The notes under the pieces are model-generated. The model saw only the letters and a list, made by a program, of their open reading frames with translations. It made no database searches and was not told where the DNA came from. From Stramonita haemastoma (taxonomy: Eukaryota; Mollusca; Gastropoda; Neogastropoda; Muricidae), in the NCBI GenBank assembly GCA_030674155.1, contig CM060342.1, positions 5,758,221 through 5,775,720 on the forward strand: a DNA stretch of 17,500 bases, read 5' to 3'. Numbering within the stretch: position 1 is the first letter of the stretch; each line of letters begins with the position of its first letter. Made by a program: the position numbers and the translations under genes. Positions 8,600 to 17,500 of this stretch are shown piece by piece.

Positions 8600-8870
8600 G
8601 AAGCCTGGTGGCCAGATCAAGTGATACACTCGTAATCTGATGCCCGGGTTCGAATCTCGTTCAAGAAATTTTTCCTCTGGAGTTAACATCAGTGCCGACT
8701 CCACTCCGTGTTTCAAGTCCAGATGAGACTATAAACTGAGGTCCTATGTGCAACCCACGCAGAACATCTTGCGCTCACGTTAAAACCTGTTCCGCTTTTC
8801 GGAAGAGTAGGCCATTGTGTGCGGGTGGGAACGGATGACAAAATTGACAAAAACTGTATAGCTCTACACA
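8600..8870 (+). mobile_element. tRNA-derived SINE (family 2 relative), plus strand
   Basis: A tRNA-like head shows an A-box-like TGGCCAGATCAAGTGATAC (from 8609) and a B box GGTTCGAATC (8647-8656), 38 bases apart as in tRNAs. The body from 8722 to 8744 matches the reverse complement of 8354-8376 with 2 of 23 mismatches, so it shares its core with the minus-strand neighbour. The tail part (CAGAACATCTTGCGC, GAGTAGGCC, GGTGGGAACGGATGACAAA) reappears at 14430-14505. Confidence 0.75.
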
Positions 8871-8890
8871 CTGCGCGTGCAAAACTGGCT

Positions 8891-8892
<2 letters not shown>

Positions 8893-8927
<35 letters not shown>
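8893..8927 (+). repeat. Poly-C run (35)
   Basis: Longest homopolymer in the window, next to an ACACACGCAC stretch. Confidence 0.95.
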
Positions 8928-8930
8928 TAC

Positions 8931-9110
8931 ACACACGCACACTGGAAATATACCAAATCAGCCTGAAATCTATTATTTTACAATTCCCATTTTAGTATGA
9001 CAGGAAATATGCAGGCTTTACTCCTTGCTAATCATTGAATAAAAAGAAGCCTTTTGTACGTTCCATTTCAATGAAATGCAGAATAGTTTGTCGGTTGATA
9101 GTTACAAAGC
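8931..9110. other. Spacer with no recognisable feature
   Basis: Mixed AT-rich DNA. Confidence 0.35.
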
Positions 9111-9430
9111 AGAGAGTAGGAGAAAAGAAAAAAAAAAAGAACAAAACAAAAGGAAGAAGAAAACAACAAAAGAGGAAAGGAAGAAACTAGAGAGAAAGAA
9201 AATATGAAAGAAAAAAAAAAGAAGAATTTATTTTTTAATTTATAGAGATAACAGAAAAAGCAATCATGTGCTTTACCCGGTGTATCAGTAAATATGCATT
9301 GTTCCACGCACAGATGGCCACACATCAACGAAAAGCGAAACAGAATAACGTGTGCAAATTCGCGTGCGTTCCACACGGGCCTCGTTTAAAGTTCACAAGC
9401 TTTTGAGAAGAGATAGAGAAAGAGAGAAGA

Positions 9431-9477
<47 letters not shown>

Positions 9478-9887
9478 CTTGCTAGCTAAGAAAGAAAGAA
9501 AGAAAGAAAGAAAGAACGTAAAAAAGACCAAGCATAGAACCAGAACGAAGAGAAGAAAACTAAACAAACAAAGATTTTTTATTTTCAAATAGAGAAATGA
9601 AAACAAGAAAAATATACTGAAAAAGAATTCAAGATGAAAACAATTCAAACAATGAAGGCAGACACAACATCAAGAACAACAGCAATAAACAAACAATCAA
9701 ACAAAATCACAAGAGAACCACACGAGATTTAAAGGTTTACTAGCAGAAGGATAAGAAAAAAAAACAACAACACTTGTGATTAAAGTCCCCACCGAAAGAT
9801 ACTTGAGTAACAAACCAACAAAACCAAACTTAAACCAACACAAAACTATTCCATACAGAAAAAAAAATATAAAAGAAACGGGGAAAT

Positions 9888-9932
<45 letters not shown>

Positions 9933-9980
9933 GAGAGAGAGAGAGAGAAGAGAGGAGAGAGAGAGAGAAGCATCGATGCA
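9111..9980 (+). repeat. Purine-rich tract with (GA)n and (GAAA)n arrays
   Basis: The plus strand is largely A and G. It includes A-rich GAAA words (9120-9235), (GA)n at 9434-9475, (GAAA)n at about 9489-9516, A-rich DNA to 9870, and a GA array with several slips at 9893-9969. A less biased segment occurs at 9240-9400. The minus-strand Ser/Leu/Phe-rich frames follow from this bias. Confidence 0.85.
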
Positions 9981-10029
9981 GTGACAACAAAAAAAATTGC
10001 CAGCATCAACAACATTTGCAATAGTTGTG

Positions 10030-10147
10030 TTATCATCACATTCACAACTAATTATCCTCATCAACATCATCTTCATCTTCCTCATCATTGTCTTTAACAT
10101 TATCACTCTCATTACTATCAATCCTCATCTTCCACAGCACACAAGCT

Positions 10148-10178
<31 letters not shown>
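10030..10178 (+). repeat. Degenerate to perfect (CAT)n tract
   Basis: CATCATCTTCATCTTCCTCA-type words lead into a perfect CAT array at about 10149-10176. The His and Met runs in open frames here reflect the repeat. Confidence 0.85.
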
Positions 10179-10182
<4 letters not shown>

Positions 10183-10326
10183 ATTTCTCCACTCCAACTT
10201 TCCTATTATATCTATACAATCTGAAAACCTCACAGCAAAAGCAGCAGCAGCAGTAGCAATAAGTAATTTCAAGTCTTGCTCCCACAACATCATCACGAAT
10301 ACACACCACCATCTTTCCTCTCAACT

Positions 10327-10650
10327 CATTGGCTCTCACTCACTGAGGCGGAGCGCGAAAAAGAAAAGGGGGCGTGGCCAGTGAAAACAACCCATCCAAC
10401 CAATGAAACAACAGCACGGTTGAGAACGGAGGGAGGGGGGGTGGATGATTGACACAGCTTGGTGCCAGAAGAGAGGTGTGAGAAATAGCTGTAGGATTCT
10501 TTGTAGCGAGAAGCTATGTAGTGCTGAGCCGATAATTTTATTGTCGATACGTCCCTCCTCCCTCCCCCTCTCCCTCAGGCGTGAAGGAGAGTGCTGAAGT
10601 GAGCACGCAGCGCACGTGCAGACGAACACCACTCGTCACGTGCTCTTGAG
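10327..10650 (+). promoter_or_regulatory. Promoter-like region upstream of the Tbx20-like gene
   Basis: Seen: an inverted CCAAT (ATTGG, 10328-10332), a GC/KLF-type box GGGGGCGTGGCC (10368-10379), a CCAAT box (10400-10404), TGATTGACAC (10446-10455), one base off the PBX-MEIS consensus TGATTGACAG, and two CACGTG E-boxes (10613-10618 and 10637-10642, the second as GTCACGTG). The patch is GC-richer than its surroundings and free of simple repeats. A further CCAAT with CCGCCC lies at 11046-11058. Inferred: a distal promoter or enhancer for the gene whose coding starts 2.7 kb downstream. No TATA box is positioned convincingly. Such motifs occur by chance, so this is a candidate only. Confidence 0.35.
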
Positions 10651-13164
10651 GCTTTTCTCCACTCTTGTACTTGAAGAGCGACAGAAAAAGAGTAGGGGAG
10701 AGAACACAGTGCCAGTGCCGTTTGTTCGTTTTACTGATTCGTCCTACTGCAAGAATTGAGAAGAGGATTTTTTTTTTTAAACAAAAAGAAAAAAACAAAT
10801 CTGGATTTACTGGATTTTTAACTGTTGGTCATAGTCTTTTATGGTGATAATTTAGATTTTTAATCCTTATATTTTATTTTATAAAACGTAAAAAAAAAAA
10901 AATTAAACCTATCTGAAAAGTGAAACTGGACGAAACATGGAAGCACTGAAACTGACGTTCTAACTAAAAAAGAAGAAAGAATAAAAAGATGAAGGGACTA
11001 CACTGACATCAATCCGTCAATCATCTAACACAAGAAGTGCTCCAACCAATCACCGCCCAGCTTTCATCGTGCATGTCATGCGGAGTGGACTGGGAGGAAG
11101 AGAGAAGGGGGGAGGAGGAGGAGATGATGGTGAGTGTGGGATGAAAACGAGATTATGAGACTAGCAGAGAGAGATGCGAGTGGAGGGGGAAGAAAGTAGT
11201 AGATATAGGGGGAGGAGGGGTGATGTTTGAAGGGTGAAAAAAAATGTTCCGCATCATCAAAGCAAGTAAGTAGTAGGGGAAGAGGGGCAGCCGAAGGAAG
11301 AAGTGGTGAAGTTTATTGTCTTCTTATCGGCTCCACTGCAGTTCGTGTGCTGAGATCTGCGAGTGTGAACACGAGCGTTTAGATGATATCGTGTGGGTGC
11401 CACAGAGAGAGACAGACAGACAGAGAGTCAGAGAGACAGAGAGAGGTGTTGGTTTGCAGAAAAGGTTGTTTTCACACAACTTTTTTGGGTCGTGGAAGAC
11501 ATAGTTTTTTTGTGTGTGATTGTGTATGTGTGGTGTGTTTATTTTTTATTTTCCTTTAAAAAAAAAAAAAAAGATTGTTTAGTCTCTCCCCCCCACTCTG
11601 TCTTCGCGCAATTTTTAATGATGTGTGAACAATTGTATGATTCTGTGCTGTGAGAAGTGTTAAAAAGTTGCGTAACAATTCTCAAGAGAGGGTTTTATCA
11701 GGTTTTACACAAAACAAAAAATCCAACAACATTTAATGTAAAAAAAATACCAACAAAAAACAAACATCAAGGACGAAAACGTTAAGTTGAGATCATCAGT
11801 GTATAGCATGTACAGCTTCCTGGCTATGAGAAAACCATGACTTGCTTGTTCCAAATTTCTTCAATATTTTCTCTACAGACATACCTGTGTTTATATGCAC
11901 AGCCAAAACGAAAATGAAATGTGATCGGGAAGCCGAAAAATTTCTCCCTTTCAACCGTAAGACATTTGTTTGTTTTGTTTTGGGTGATTTGTTGTGATTT
12001 TGTCACGTTGCTTTGTTGACTTCAGCGTCAGAAAGTGAAACGAAAACAGAATTGAGTGAACGTGGAGAAAAAACTTTTAATCTTTTTTTTGGTGCTTCAA
12101 CAGGGCCCACTGTGAAGTCATCATAGTGTAAACCAACCCAGAAAATTGATACTTTTCCACATCAACACTCCATTATTTCTGTTCATGGAGGATTGACATA
12201 ATAGTTTGGTTTCATCGAAAAAAAAGGCTTGATAAACAGTTCAGTTCCATGTAGCCTACGGGTAAACTTCTCTCTTGGATCAGACATATCTTCCACTGTG
12301 TTGTGAAAACAAGGTCTACTGAAGTGTTTCTAAACAAGCCCCAAAAAACCAAAAACCCTACAACAACAACAATAAACAAAACAAAAATCCAAGATCTTGT
12401 CAATTTCTTTTATTGCTAAAACTTCAATTTTCACGTCTTTGGCAAAGACAAGATTCGTAGACTAATTCACATATTTATAATTCAGTGGTGCCTGGGAAAA
12501 AAATCTTATTTCGTGAAAAAAAAAAACACTCTCGAGGACAAAAAAAAGAAAATTGTAACAAACAAAAACGACAATTTTACGCTAGAAAAAAGAGAATTAA
12601 ACGGAAACTAAATGTAGGAGGAAAAATCATCAGAGTAGAGACAAACTGTACACAAGAATCCCACACAGAAGATGGCGGAAACTTTCTCCATTAGAGGAGG
12701 ACACGATACGTTGTAGCCAGTGTATAGGGCCAGCAGCAAAGGCATCGCATTGCCTTGATGCTCACACTCCTGTGTGGAACTTAAAACTGATAAAAAATAC
12801 TTAAAAAAAACAACACACCCAATAAACATAACTTCAGGATCAAAGATTTTTCAGGACAAGTTCGAGATCTCTCCGTGAAGTCATCAGAGTGTTAATTAAT
12901 TAATCAAACGTTACTCAAACGTTCAATCAGTTAGAAATTTTTTAAAACATTTCTTTCGAGATTGAAAACCAAAAAAAAGATGCCATAGGGGTCAAAGTGT
13001 GATGATACTTTTAACCCCTCCTCCTTTATGAAAACTCCCTAACATCCGTGAGGTCAAAATTGAATTCATGAACTAAAAGAAGCAAAAATTTCGGAGTTAA
13101 AAAGAGCGATCAGATTTTCTTCATCACATAGGAGAATATAAAAATTAAATTAAGAGTTTTTCAG
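10651..13164. other. Mostly unique AT-rich DNA between promoter-like patch and coding exon
   Basis: No gene is supported here. The DNA is poor in long microsatellites compared with the rest of the window, apart from short A/T runs and a GA/GACA patch at 11404-11445. A YY1-type motif AAGATGGCGG is at 12669-12678. A GTGAAGTCATCA motif recurs (12111-12122 and 12876-12887). The low repeat load next to a developmental gene would suit regulatory DNA, but that is inference. Confidence 0.4.
11130..11271 (+). other. Candidate splice donors of an upstream non-coding exon
   Basis: Two strong donor-like sequences occur: ATG|GTGAGT with GT at 11130-11131, and CAA|GTAAGT with GT at 11266-11267. Either could pair with the acceptor ending at 13164 to join an upstream leader exon to the Tbx20-like coding exon. 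The short frame MFRIIKASK ending at 11273 is too small to call a gene. Confidence 0.18.
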
Positions 13165-13312
13165 AGGAGAGTACTAACCAACACAACAACACCAACCAAC
13201 GCAAACAAACAAATACACAAACAGACTGTGTGAGGGTCCACAAGACCAGAATTGTCACTAGTGAGGGGGACAGACAGCAGGGGGGTGAGCGGCAGTGAGT
13301 GCCTGAAGGCCT
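13165..13312 (+). other. Putative 5' UTR of the Tbx20-like exon, with candidate splice acceptor
   Basis: A pyrimidine-ended acceptor-like site, GAGTTTTTCAG, ends at 13164 and precedes this stretch. It contains no ATG-started reading frame overlapping the coding start, and the base content shifts to GC-rich from about 13220. Whether transcription really enters here through splicing or from a nearby start site cannot be decided from sequence alone. Confidence 0.3.
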
Positions 13313-13604
13313 ATGGAACTGTCCAGCCCTCTGTCTCCTCGTGCCAACGCTTTCAGCATCGCCTCCATCATGTCCGGGCCCCTGGACGCCATGTTTCTGG
13401 CCGGAGCTGTCTACCCCTCCTACCCCGTGCCCCCCGCCCAGAGGTCTGACTGCTCTTTGACTGGAACCATCATCACCACCATCACCACCACCACCATCAG
13501 GCCGCTGCTGCTGTCGCCGCTGTTGCTGCCTGCCTCCTCCTCCTCTTCCTCCTCTTCTTCTTCCTCCCATTATGGTCCTGCTGCTGCCATGAAAGGCATG
13601 GAAG
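13313..13604 (+). CDS. Tbx20: First coding exon of a Tbx20-like T-box transcription factor (partial gene)
   Basis: Seen: the ATG opens a 97-codon exon ending at AAG|GTGAGA, a near-perfect donor, leaving one base of a split codon (phase 1). An in-frame TGA at 13304-13306 makes this the first usable ATG. Residues 10-22 read RANAFSIASIMSG; FSIASIM (14-20) fits an eh1 motif (FxIxxIM/L), which binds Groucho/TLE corepressors. A proline/tyrosine-rich part follows (33-42), then a Thr/Ile/Leu-rich stretch (50-72), eleven serines (75-85) and HYGPAAAMKGME. Known: Tbx20 proteins start with a short ME-leader, then RANAFSIAALMS or similar; they are nuclear DNA-binding factors in heart and neural patterning. 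Inferred: this is the N-terminal exon of a Tbx20/midline orthologue; the T-box lies in later exons outside the window. Odd: the Thr/Ile/Leu-rich part looks out of frame (see findings). Tbx15/18/22 also carry an eh1-like N-terminus but fit less well. Confidence 0.75.
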
Positions 13605-13672
13605 GTGAGATTGATGGATTGATTGACTGGTTGATTGATATAAAAATTATTGATAATTGGGTTCTGCTGCTG

Positions 13673-13674
<2 letters not shown>

Positions 13675-13756
<82 letters not shown>
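13675..13756 (+). repeat. (GA)n microsatellite in intron 1
   Basis: About 40 GA dinucleotides with one phase slip (GGAG) near 13720. It begins about 70 bases after the splice donor, so length changes would sit very close to the exon. Confidence 0.95.
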
Positions 13757-13761
<5 letters not shown>

Positions 13762-13936
13762 GTATTCAGAGGTGAAGGAAAACTGATATAGCAAAAAAGC
13801 TTTATAGACAAACTAGTATAAGACAATAAAAGCGATGAGAACAACTGGAAGAGAGAGTAGGAAAGAAAGAGAAGAAAGATGCGAGAGAAGAGTTGAGTAG
13901 TCGCTAACACTTGAGTGGGGAACGATAGGAAATAAG

Positions 13937-13975
13937 TAGCCGAGTGGTTGGACATACTGTGATCGCTCAGATCTT
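13937..13975 (+). mobile_element. Possible tRNA-derived SINE head fragment
   Basis: TAGCCGAGTGGTT (13937-13949) fits the pol III A-box consensus and resembles the D-arm of tRNA-Leu/Ser. No B box follows at the right distance, so it is a remnant or a chance match. Confidence 0.3.
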
Positions 13976-14289
13976 ATTTTCTCTTCATCTGCATACAACC
14001 CAACTTTATCTGTCATATGAGCGGAAATCTTAGTTGCGAATTAATCGTCTGACAAGTCAGTCCACACACCACCTTAGAGGTGGGAACAAGATGAGGTATA
14101 ACCAGTCCCTGTATTATGTTATTACCCTACAAAGATTCCACGCAATAGTTTCCTGCAATTTGTGAGCACATTCTACAGCAGACAATTACTGCGTACATGA
14201 AAAGAAAAAAAAATAGCGCGTGCAGCCTTTGAGCGCCTGACCAAGTCAAGCCACGCAAAATCTGCGACATAAAGCGTGATGACAAAATT

Positions 14290-14510
14290 AAAAGAATTTT
14301 AAGTCTGTGTGGAGGCCACCACCGAGACTCCCCTTCAAGGGACTTTCCCCCCCCTTGGAACTGATTAAAAACGATTCCACTGCCCAGGAATTTTGAATGA
14401 GATTATTAACTATTAACCAAGGTCCAGAGTGCAACACACAGAAAACACCATGCGCCATGGTAGAGTAGGCCTTGTTTGCTGGTGGGAGCAGATGACAAAT
14501 TTAAAAAAAC
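14290..14510 (+). mobile_element. SINE fragment, plus strand (family 2 relative)
   Basis: From 14390 onward (TTGAATGAGATTATTAACTA, GTGCAACACACAGAAAACA, GAGTAGGCCTTG, GGTGGGAGCAGATGACAAA) the segment is collinear with 8718-8850. The left 100 bases align only weakly. It lies tail-to-tail with the minus-strand copy that follows. Confidence 0.6.
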
Positions 14511-14589
14511 AAAATCCAACCAAATCCTCAAAAAGAACGCAAGCACATCCTTTCCAAAATGCTGACTGCCTTCCCGAAGGCAAATTTAT

Positions 14590-14976
14590 CTTTAACTTTA
14601 TGTCACAGCAGATTTCTCTGCGTGAAATTCGGCTGATCTCCCCGGGGAGAGCGCGTCGTCACAAGTGCAGCGCCTACCCATTCATTTTCTTTTTCTTTTT
14701 ACCCTGTCTGCAAATGTATTTGTTTCCCTATCAGAGTGGCTTTTTTCTACAGAATTTTGCCAGGGCAACCCCCTTGTTGCCGTGGGTTCTTTTATGTGCG
14801 CCAAATAAAGATGTGTAACACACGAAAACTCGGTTTATCGTCTCATCCGAAAGACTAGCGCCCAGACTACCACTCATGATCTAATGGATGGGGGAAAAGT
14901 TTGGGATTCCAACCACCGCACACTCCGACCCGGACTTTTCGCTTTCTAGGCAGGCGCGCTACCTCCTAGACCACCG
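14590..14976 (-). mobile_element. tRNA-derived SINE (family 2), most complete copy
   Basis: Minus-strand head: GGTGGTCTAGGAGGTAGCGC (A-box region, to 14976) and GGTTGGAATCCC (14903-14914), a B box with one mismatch. The body then contains the complement of CGGTTTATCGTCTCATCCGA (14830-14849), CTTGTTGCCGTGGGTTC, ATTTTGCCAGGGCAACC and TATCAGAGTGGC, and the 3' region includes GCGCGTCGTCACAAGTGCAG. This copy gives the best view of the roughly 390-bp full element. Confidence 0.78.
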
Positions 14977-15129
14977 ATCCATTCTGACGAAACTGACTTG
15001 AATAGATTTGGAGGCAGTGTGATGATAGTATGTTTGTGATCTGTTTAAATTTAAAGCTGGACATGACAAAGATAATGTTACATTCAGCTGTTGGTTTCTA
15101 TCAAATGACCACAATCACGCTGCAGTTAT

Positions 15130-15350
15130 CAGCAAATTGACCATTAAACAAGTTTTTGTTGTTGTTGTTTTTGTTGTTGTTTTTAAATCAATGATTCCAA
15201 GAGGAAGCCTAAAGCGGAGGATTTGTTCTTTGACTTGTTTCTTTGTAGGGGAGGGGGTTGTTGTTTGTTGTTGTTTTTTCTCGTGCTGGCTTTTTTTGTT
15301 CTTTTTCTTTCTTTTTTTCTGTTTCCTTCCTTTGTTATGTTTTCAATTCC
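15130..15350 (+). repeat. T/G-rich low-complexity stretch
   Basis: (GTT)n-like words at 15152-15183 and 15257-15276, then T-rich TTTTCTTTCTTTT DNA. The strand bias is the mirror of the A/C stretch at 3004-3420. Confidence 0.8.
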
Positions 15351-15539
15351 AAGTTGTTGCTCTCACTGCTGTGGAAATTCACGCGGACACCACCACGCTT
15401 TGAAGAACTCGTCACCAACTATGCAATATTTAAAAGCATTTTTCCCATTAATAAAAACGCCATTTCAATCTGCTACCTGACAAGACAGCACTGACAGCAA
15501 TCGCCAATATAAATGGTTCCAGTGCCGTCGCAGGATCCG

Positions 15540-15760
15540 CCAGAAATTTGCCATGTAGTCTTACAACCCCGAACCGCTCTGGGGACTCCAACTCCCTGAT
15601 TTTTCCTCAGGGATGGTGTCTAAACACACACCTGTGTTCATGCTGTTTAAAAAAAAAAAAAGTCATCCCCCCCTCATTTGGTTGAAATTAAAAAACGGAG
15701 GCCCGTGAGCGGAAGGCACGCAGACACGCAGAACATCTTGCGCACAGGTTAGAAACCCAA
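15540..15760 (+). mobile_element. Probable SINE fragment with small hairpin
   Basis: ACACGCAGAACATCTTGCGC (15724-15743) is near-identical to 8756-8774, followed by GGTTAGAAACC as in the family 2 plus-strand element. A perfect 7-bp inverted repeat, TCCCTGA (15593-15599) and TCAGGGA (15607-15613), lies to the left and may be unrelated. Confidence 0.5.
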
Positions 15761-16360
15761 TTTAGACTATACCAAATGCACAATAAATGATCAGAGCGAC
15801 GAATTTCTTTGTTTTCTAATGCCCATAATCGGTGAAAGCAGATTTGAGTTATTGACAAAGGTTATAATAAAAACACTAAAACAAAACCTGTAACATAACT
15901 AATCTGATTGTTATTTAACATTTTAAAATAAAAAGGCATAATAATAAACAAAACTGAACATATTAAATGTCATACGTTATTTAATATTAAGAATATAGGG
16001 GCACTTGTAAACTTAAAAAATGTATATATTGAGTCAAGTGTTGAAACTCTCCATGATGTGTTTACATTGTTGAAGTACAGGAATGTTTAATATTGCTAAT
16101 TGTCAACAAATGACTCTGATGGCCTACATGTTGAAATGTGTCAAAGTCAAAGTTGTAGTCAAATTATTTCCAGATGGTACATTGACTAAGCATTGATTTG
16201 CTTTTTTTCATCAAACCATCTATCTAGGAACAAAAATCAGTTCATCAATAATATTTAACTACGAACAAAAATAAGTTCATAGATAATATTTAACTACAAC
16301 ATGATTACGGCAACCTTTAATAATAAAATATACCTATAAGAGAAAAACATGCAAAAAAAA
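15761..16360. other. AT-rich intron DNA with a 35-bp tandem duplication
   Basis: Two adjacent 35-base copies, 16228-16262 and 16263-16297, begin GAACAAAAAT and end AATATTTAACTAC, differing at 3 positions. Nothing else is recognised. Confidence 0.7.
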
Positions 16361-16364
16361 GTTA

Positions 16365-16436
16365 CGCACACACATACACGCGCGCGTGCCAGCGCCCGCG
16401 CCAGCAACACACATGCACCCATGCGCGTGCACACAT
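16365..16436 (+). repeat. Alternating CA/CG purine-pyrimidine tract
   Basis: Mix of CACA, CGCGCG and GCGCGTGCACACA words; degenerate but strongly alternating. Confidence 0.75.
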
Positions 16437-16680
16437 TTAGATTTTTATTGTGTGTGAAGGGATCTGTAGGCCTATATCATTGTTAAAGTATCTCCATGTT
16501 ATTTAGTTAAAGGTTTTTTTTTTAAGTTAAAAATCCCTGCAATTCTTCTAGATCTAACTCTTTACGAGATTTTTCTGTCTATAGCGGTTGTGTACCAAAG
16601 ACTGGGTCTCTAACGAGTTTTTCAGTCTTTTCAGCAATTATATTGGTCTGTCTATCGCGTTTCTTTCTCTCTCCCTGTCT

Positions 16681-16709
16681 CCCCCCCCCCCCCCCCCCCC
16701 CCCCCCCCC
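16681..16709 (+). repeat. Poly-C run (29)
   Basis: Follows a TCTCTCCCTGTCT pyrimidine leader. Confidence 0.95.
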
Positions 16710-17031
16710 TAGAGAATGTTACCAAGGCCGTTGCATCTTGTTGCGTTGCCGTACCAAAAAGTAGGTAGTTTGGAGTTTTTTGTGTCTTTGTATTTTGTTT
16801 AGTTTAGTTTTGTTTTGTTTTGCTGTGTGCTTTGCTTTGTTTTCCTTTTAGGTGAATAGGTGATGTAGAGGGGAGGCGGTAGGGGGAGGAGGGGGTGTCT
16901 ATATACGAGGATTCAAGTGATGCACCATTGTTTTGGGAACGACTTTAGAGAAAAAATTGTGTATCATCCTAGTCCTAATCCTAAATGAGCAATGAAGATA
17001 GATAGAATAATGATAATAGATTGATAGAGAA

Positions 17032-17063
17032 TGATGGATGGATGGATGGATGGATGGATGGAT

Positions 17064-17132
<69 letters not shown>
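17032..17132 (+). repeat. (GATG)n-(GA)n compound microsatellite
   Basis: GATG/TGGA repeats at about 17032-17065 run into (GA)n at 17067-17132. Confidence 0.95.
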
Positions 17133-17134
<2 letters not shown>

Positions 17135-17500
17135 GTTTCCTTTTTCTTTGTTTTTCTTTTCCTCCTGTTGTTCCTTCTGTGTGTTCTGTCTTTCTTTTCT
17201 TGTTATACTTGTTCTTCCTCATAATTATGTCACACTGACCGGGTTTTTTATATTATATTTATTATTATATTTTTATATTATTATTATTATTTACAATGAA
17301 CCAGATGGAATAGAGATATATCTATTTTCTATTTTCGTTGCTGTTTTCTTTCTTTTGTTTTTTCTTTCTTTTGATTTTTTCCCCTCCCTTTTTCTTTCTA
17401 TTGTGTCTAGAACTAATCTACATTCCTTTTTTTTTTTCTTTTTACTTTTTTCTTTTTTTATATTTTCTTTTGTTCCTGTGGTTTCTTTCTTTTTGTTCTT
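17133..17500 (+). repeat. Pyrimidine-rich (T/C) low-complexity tract
   Basis: Mostly T with C, including TTTCTTTCTTTT words, with an AT-rich TATTATTAT section at 17250-17295. No exon is visible up to the window end. Confidence 0.75.

Larger units (their letters stand above)
13605..17500 (+). other. Presumed intron 1 of the Tbx20-like gene (no second exon seen)
   Basis: From the GTGAGA donor to the window end, no reading frame resembles a T-box domain or any other conserved protein. The stretch holds GA arrays, SINE fragments, poly-C, GATG repeats, and AT-rich DNA. Large first introns are common for T-box genes in animals, so the absence of exon 2 is not surprising. The end at 17500 is only the window edge. 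Confidence 0.5.

Noticed and set aside
8603..8664. Possible functional tRNA gene
   Set aside because: A and B boxes are present, but the acceptor and anticodon stems do not pair convincingly and the sequence continues into a SINE body shared with other copies.
10879..10886. TATAAAAC as a TATA box
   Set aside because: It sits within a long AT-rich stretch with many similar words and no supporting initiator or downstream gene at the right distance.
13252..13449. Plus-strand frame overlapping the Tbx20-like start
   Set aside because: It starts at TTG rather than ATG and has no recognisable motif.
13145..13570. Minus-strand frame of 141 codons, Gly/Arg/Gln-rich, opposite the Tbx20-like exon
   Set aside because: It is the complement of the GC-rich Ser/His-coding DNA; the plus strand has the recognisable N-terminus, upstream stop and donor.
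14429..14818. 129-codon plus-strand frame
   Set aside because: It spans two SINE fragments in opposite orientations; no homology expected.

Overview
This window looks like non-coding DNA from an animal nuclear genome, very rich in simple repeats. The most likely source is a mollusc, probably a gastropod. The reasons are the many di-, tri- and tetranucleotide arrays and long poly-G/C runs, at least two families of short interspersed elements (SINE-like) that resemble those I know from gastropod genomes, consensus GT splice donors, and no compact bacterial-type gene layout. The species assignment is inference; the repeats are read directly.

Only one coding segment can be supported. It is a plus-strand first coding exon (ATG at 13313, donor GT at 13605-13606) whose N-terminus contains RANAFSIASIMSG. 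This closely resembles the start of T-box factor Tbx20 (midline/H15 in flies) and includes an eh1-type Groucho-binding motif. An in-frame TGA sits 7 bases before the ATG, and the exon ends at a textbook AAG|GTGAGA donor. No T-box domain is present, so the rest of the gene must lie to the right. The 3.9 kb to the window end is then intron 1, holding microsatellites and SINE fragments. To the left, 10327-11070 has promoter-like motifs (CCAAT boxes, a GC/KLF box, E-boxes, a PBX/MEIS-like site) and could be the gene's regulatory region.

Layout: 1-186 compound microsatellite; 541-660 small GC-rich promoter-like patch; 884-1229 and 4129-4471 two diverged copies of an unnamed dispersed repeat; 1740-1955 (+) and 5650-5813 (-) two copies of one SINE-like family; 2076-2897 minisatellite of 20/24-bp units; 3004-3420 A/C-only-like stretch; 4546-4848 palindromic CT-AT-GA array followed by CATA repeats; 5118-5292 trinucleotide arrays; 5815-7326 satellite built on TTGTA-type pentamers with higher-order units and a ~0.5 kb tandem duplication; 7350-8870 several tRNA-derived SINE copies in both orientations; 8893-10180 homopolymer C, purine-rich DNA and CAT repeats; 10327-13164 upstream region of the Tbx20-like gene; 13165-13604 exon; 13605-17500 intron.

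I see no convincing new molecular system. The more unusual signals are the palindromic microsatellite, the satellite with nested periodicities that starts at a SINE 5' end, a SINE split by an insertion with short flanking repeats, and an out-of-frame His/Gln/Ala tract inside the Tbx20-like exon suggesting paired frameshifts or an assembly error.
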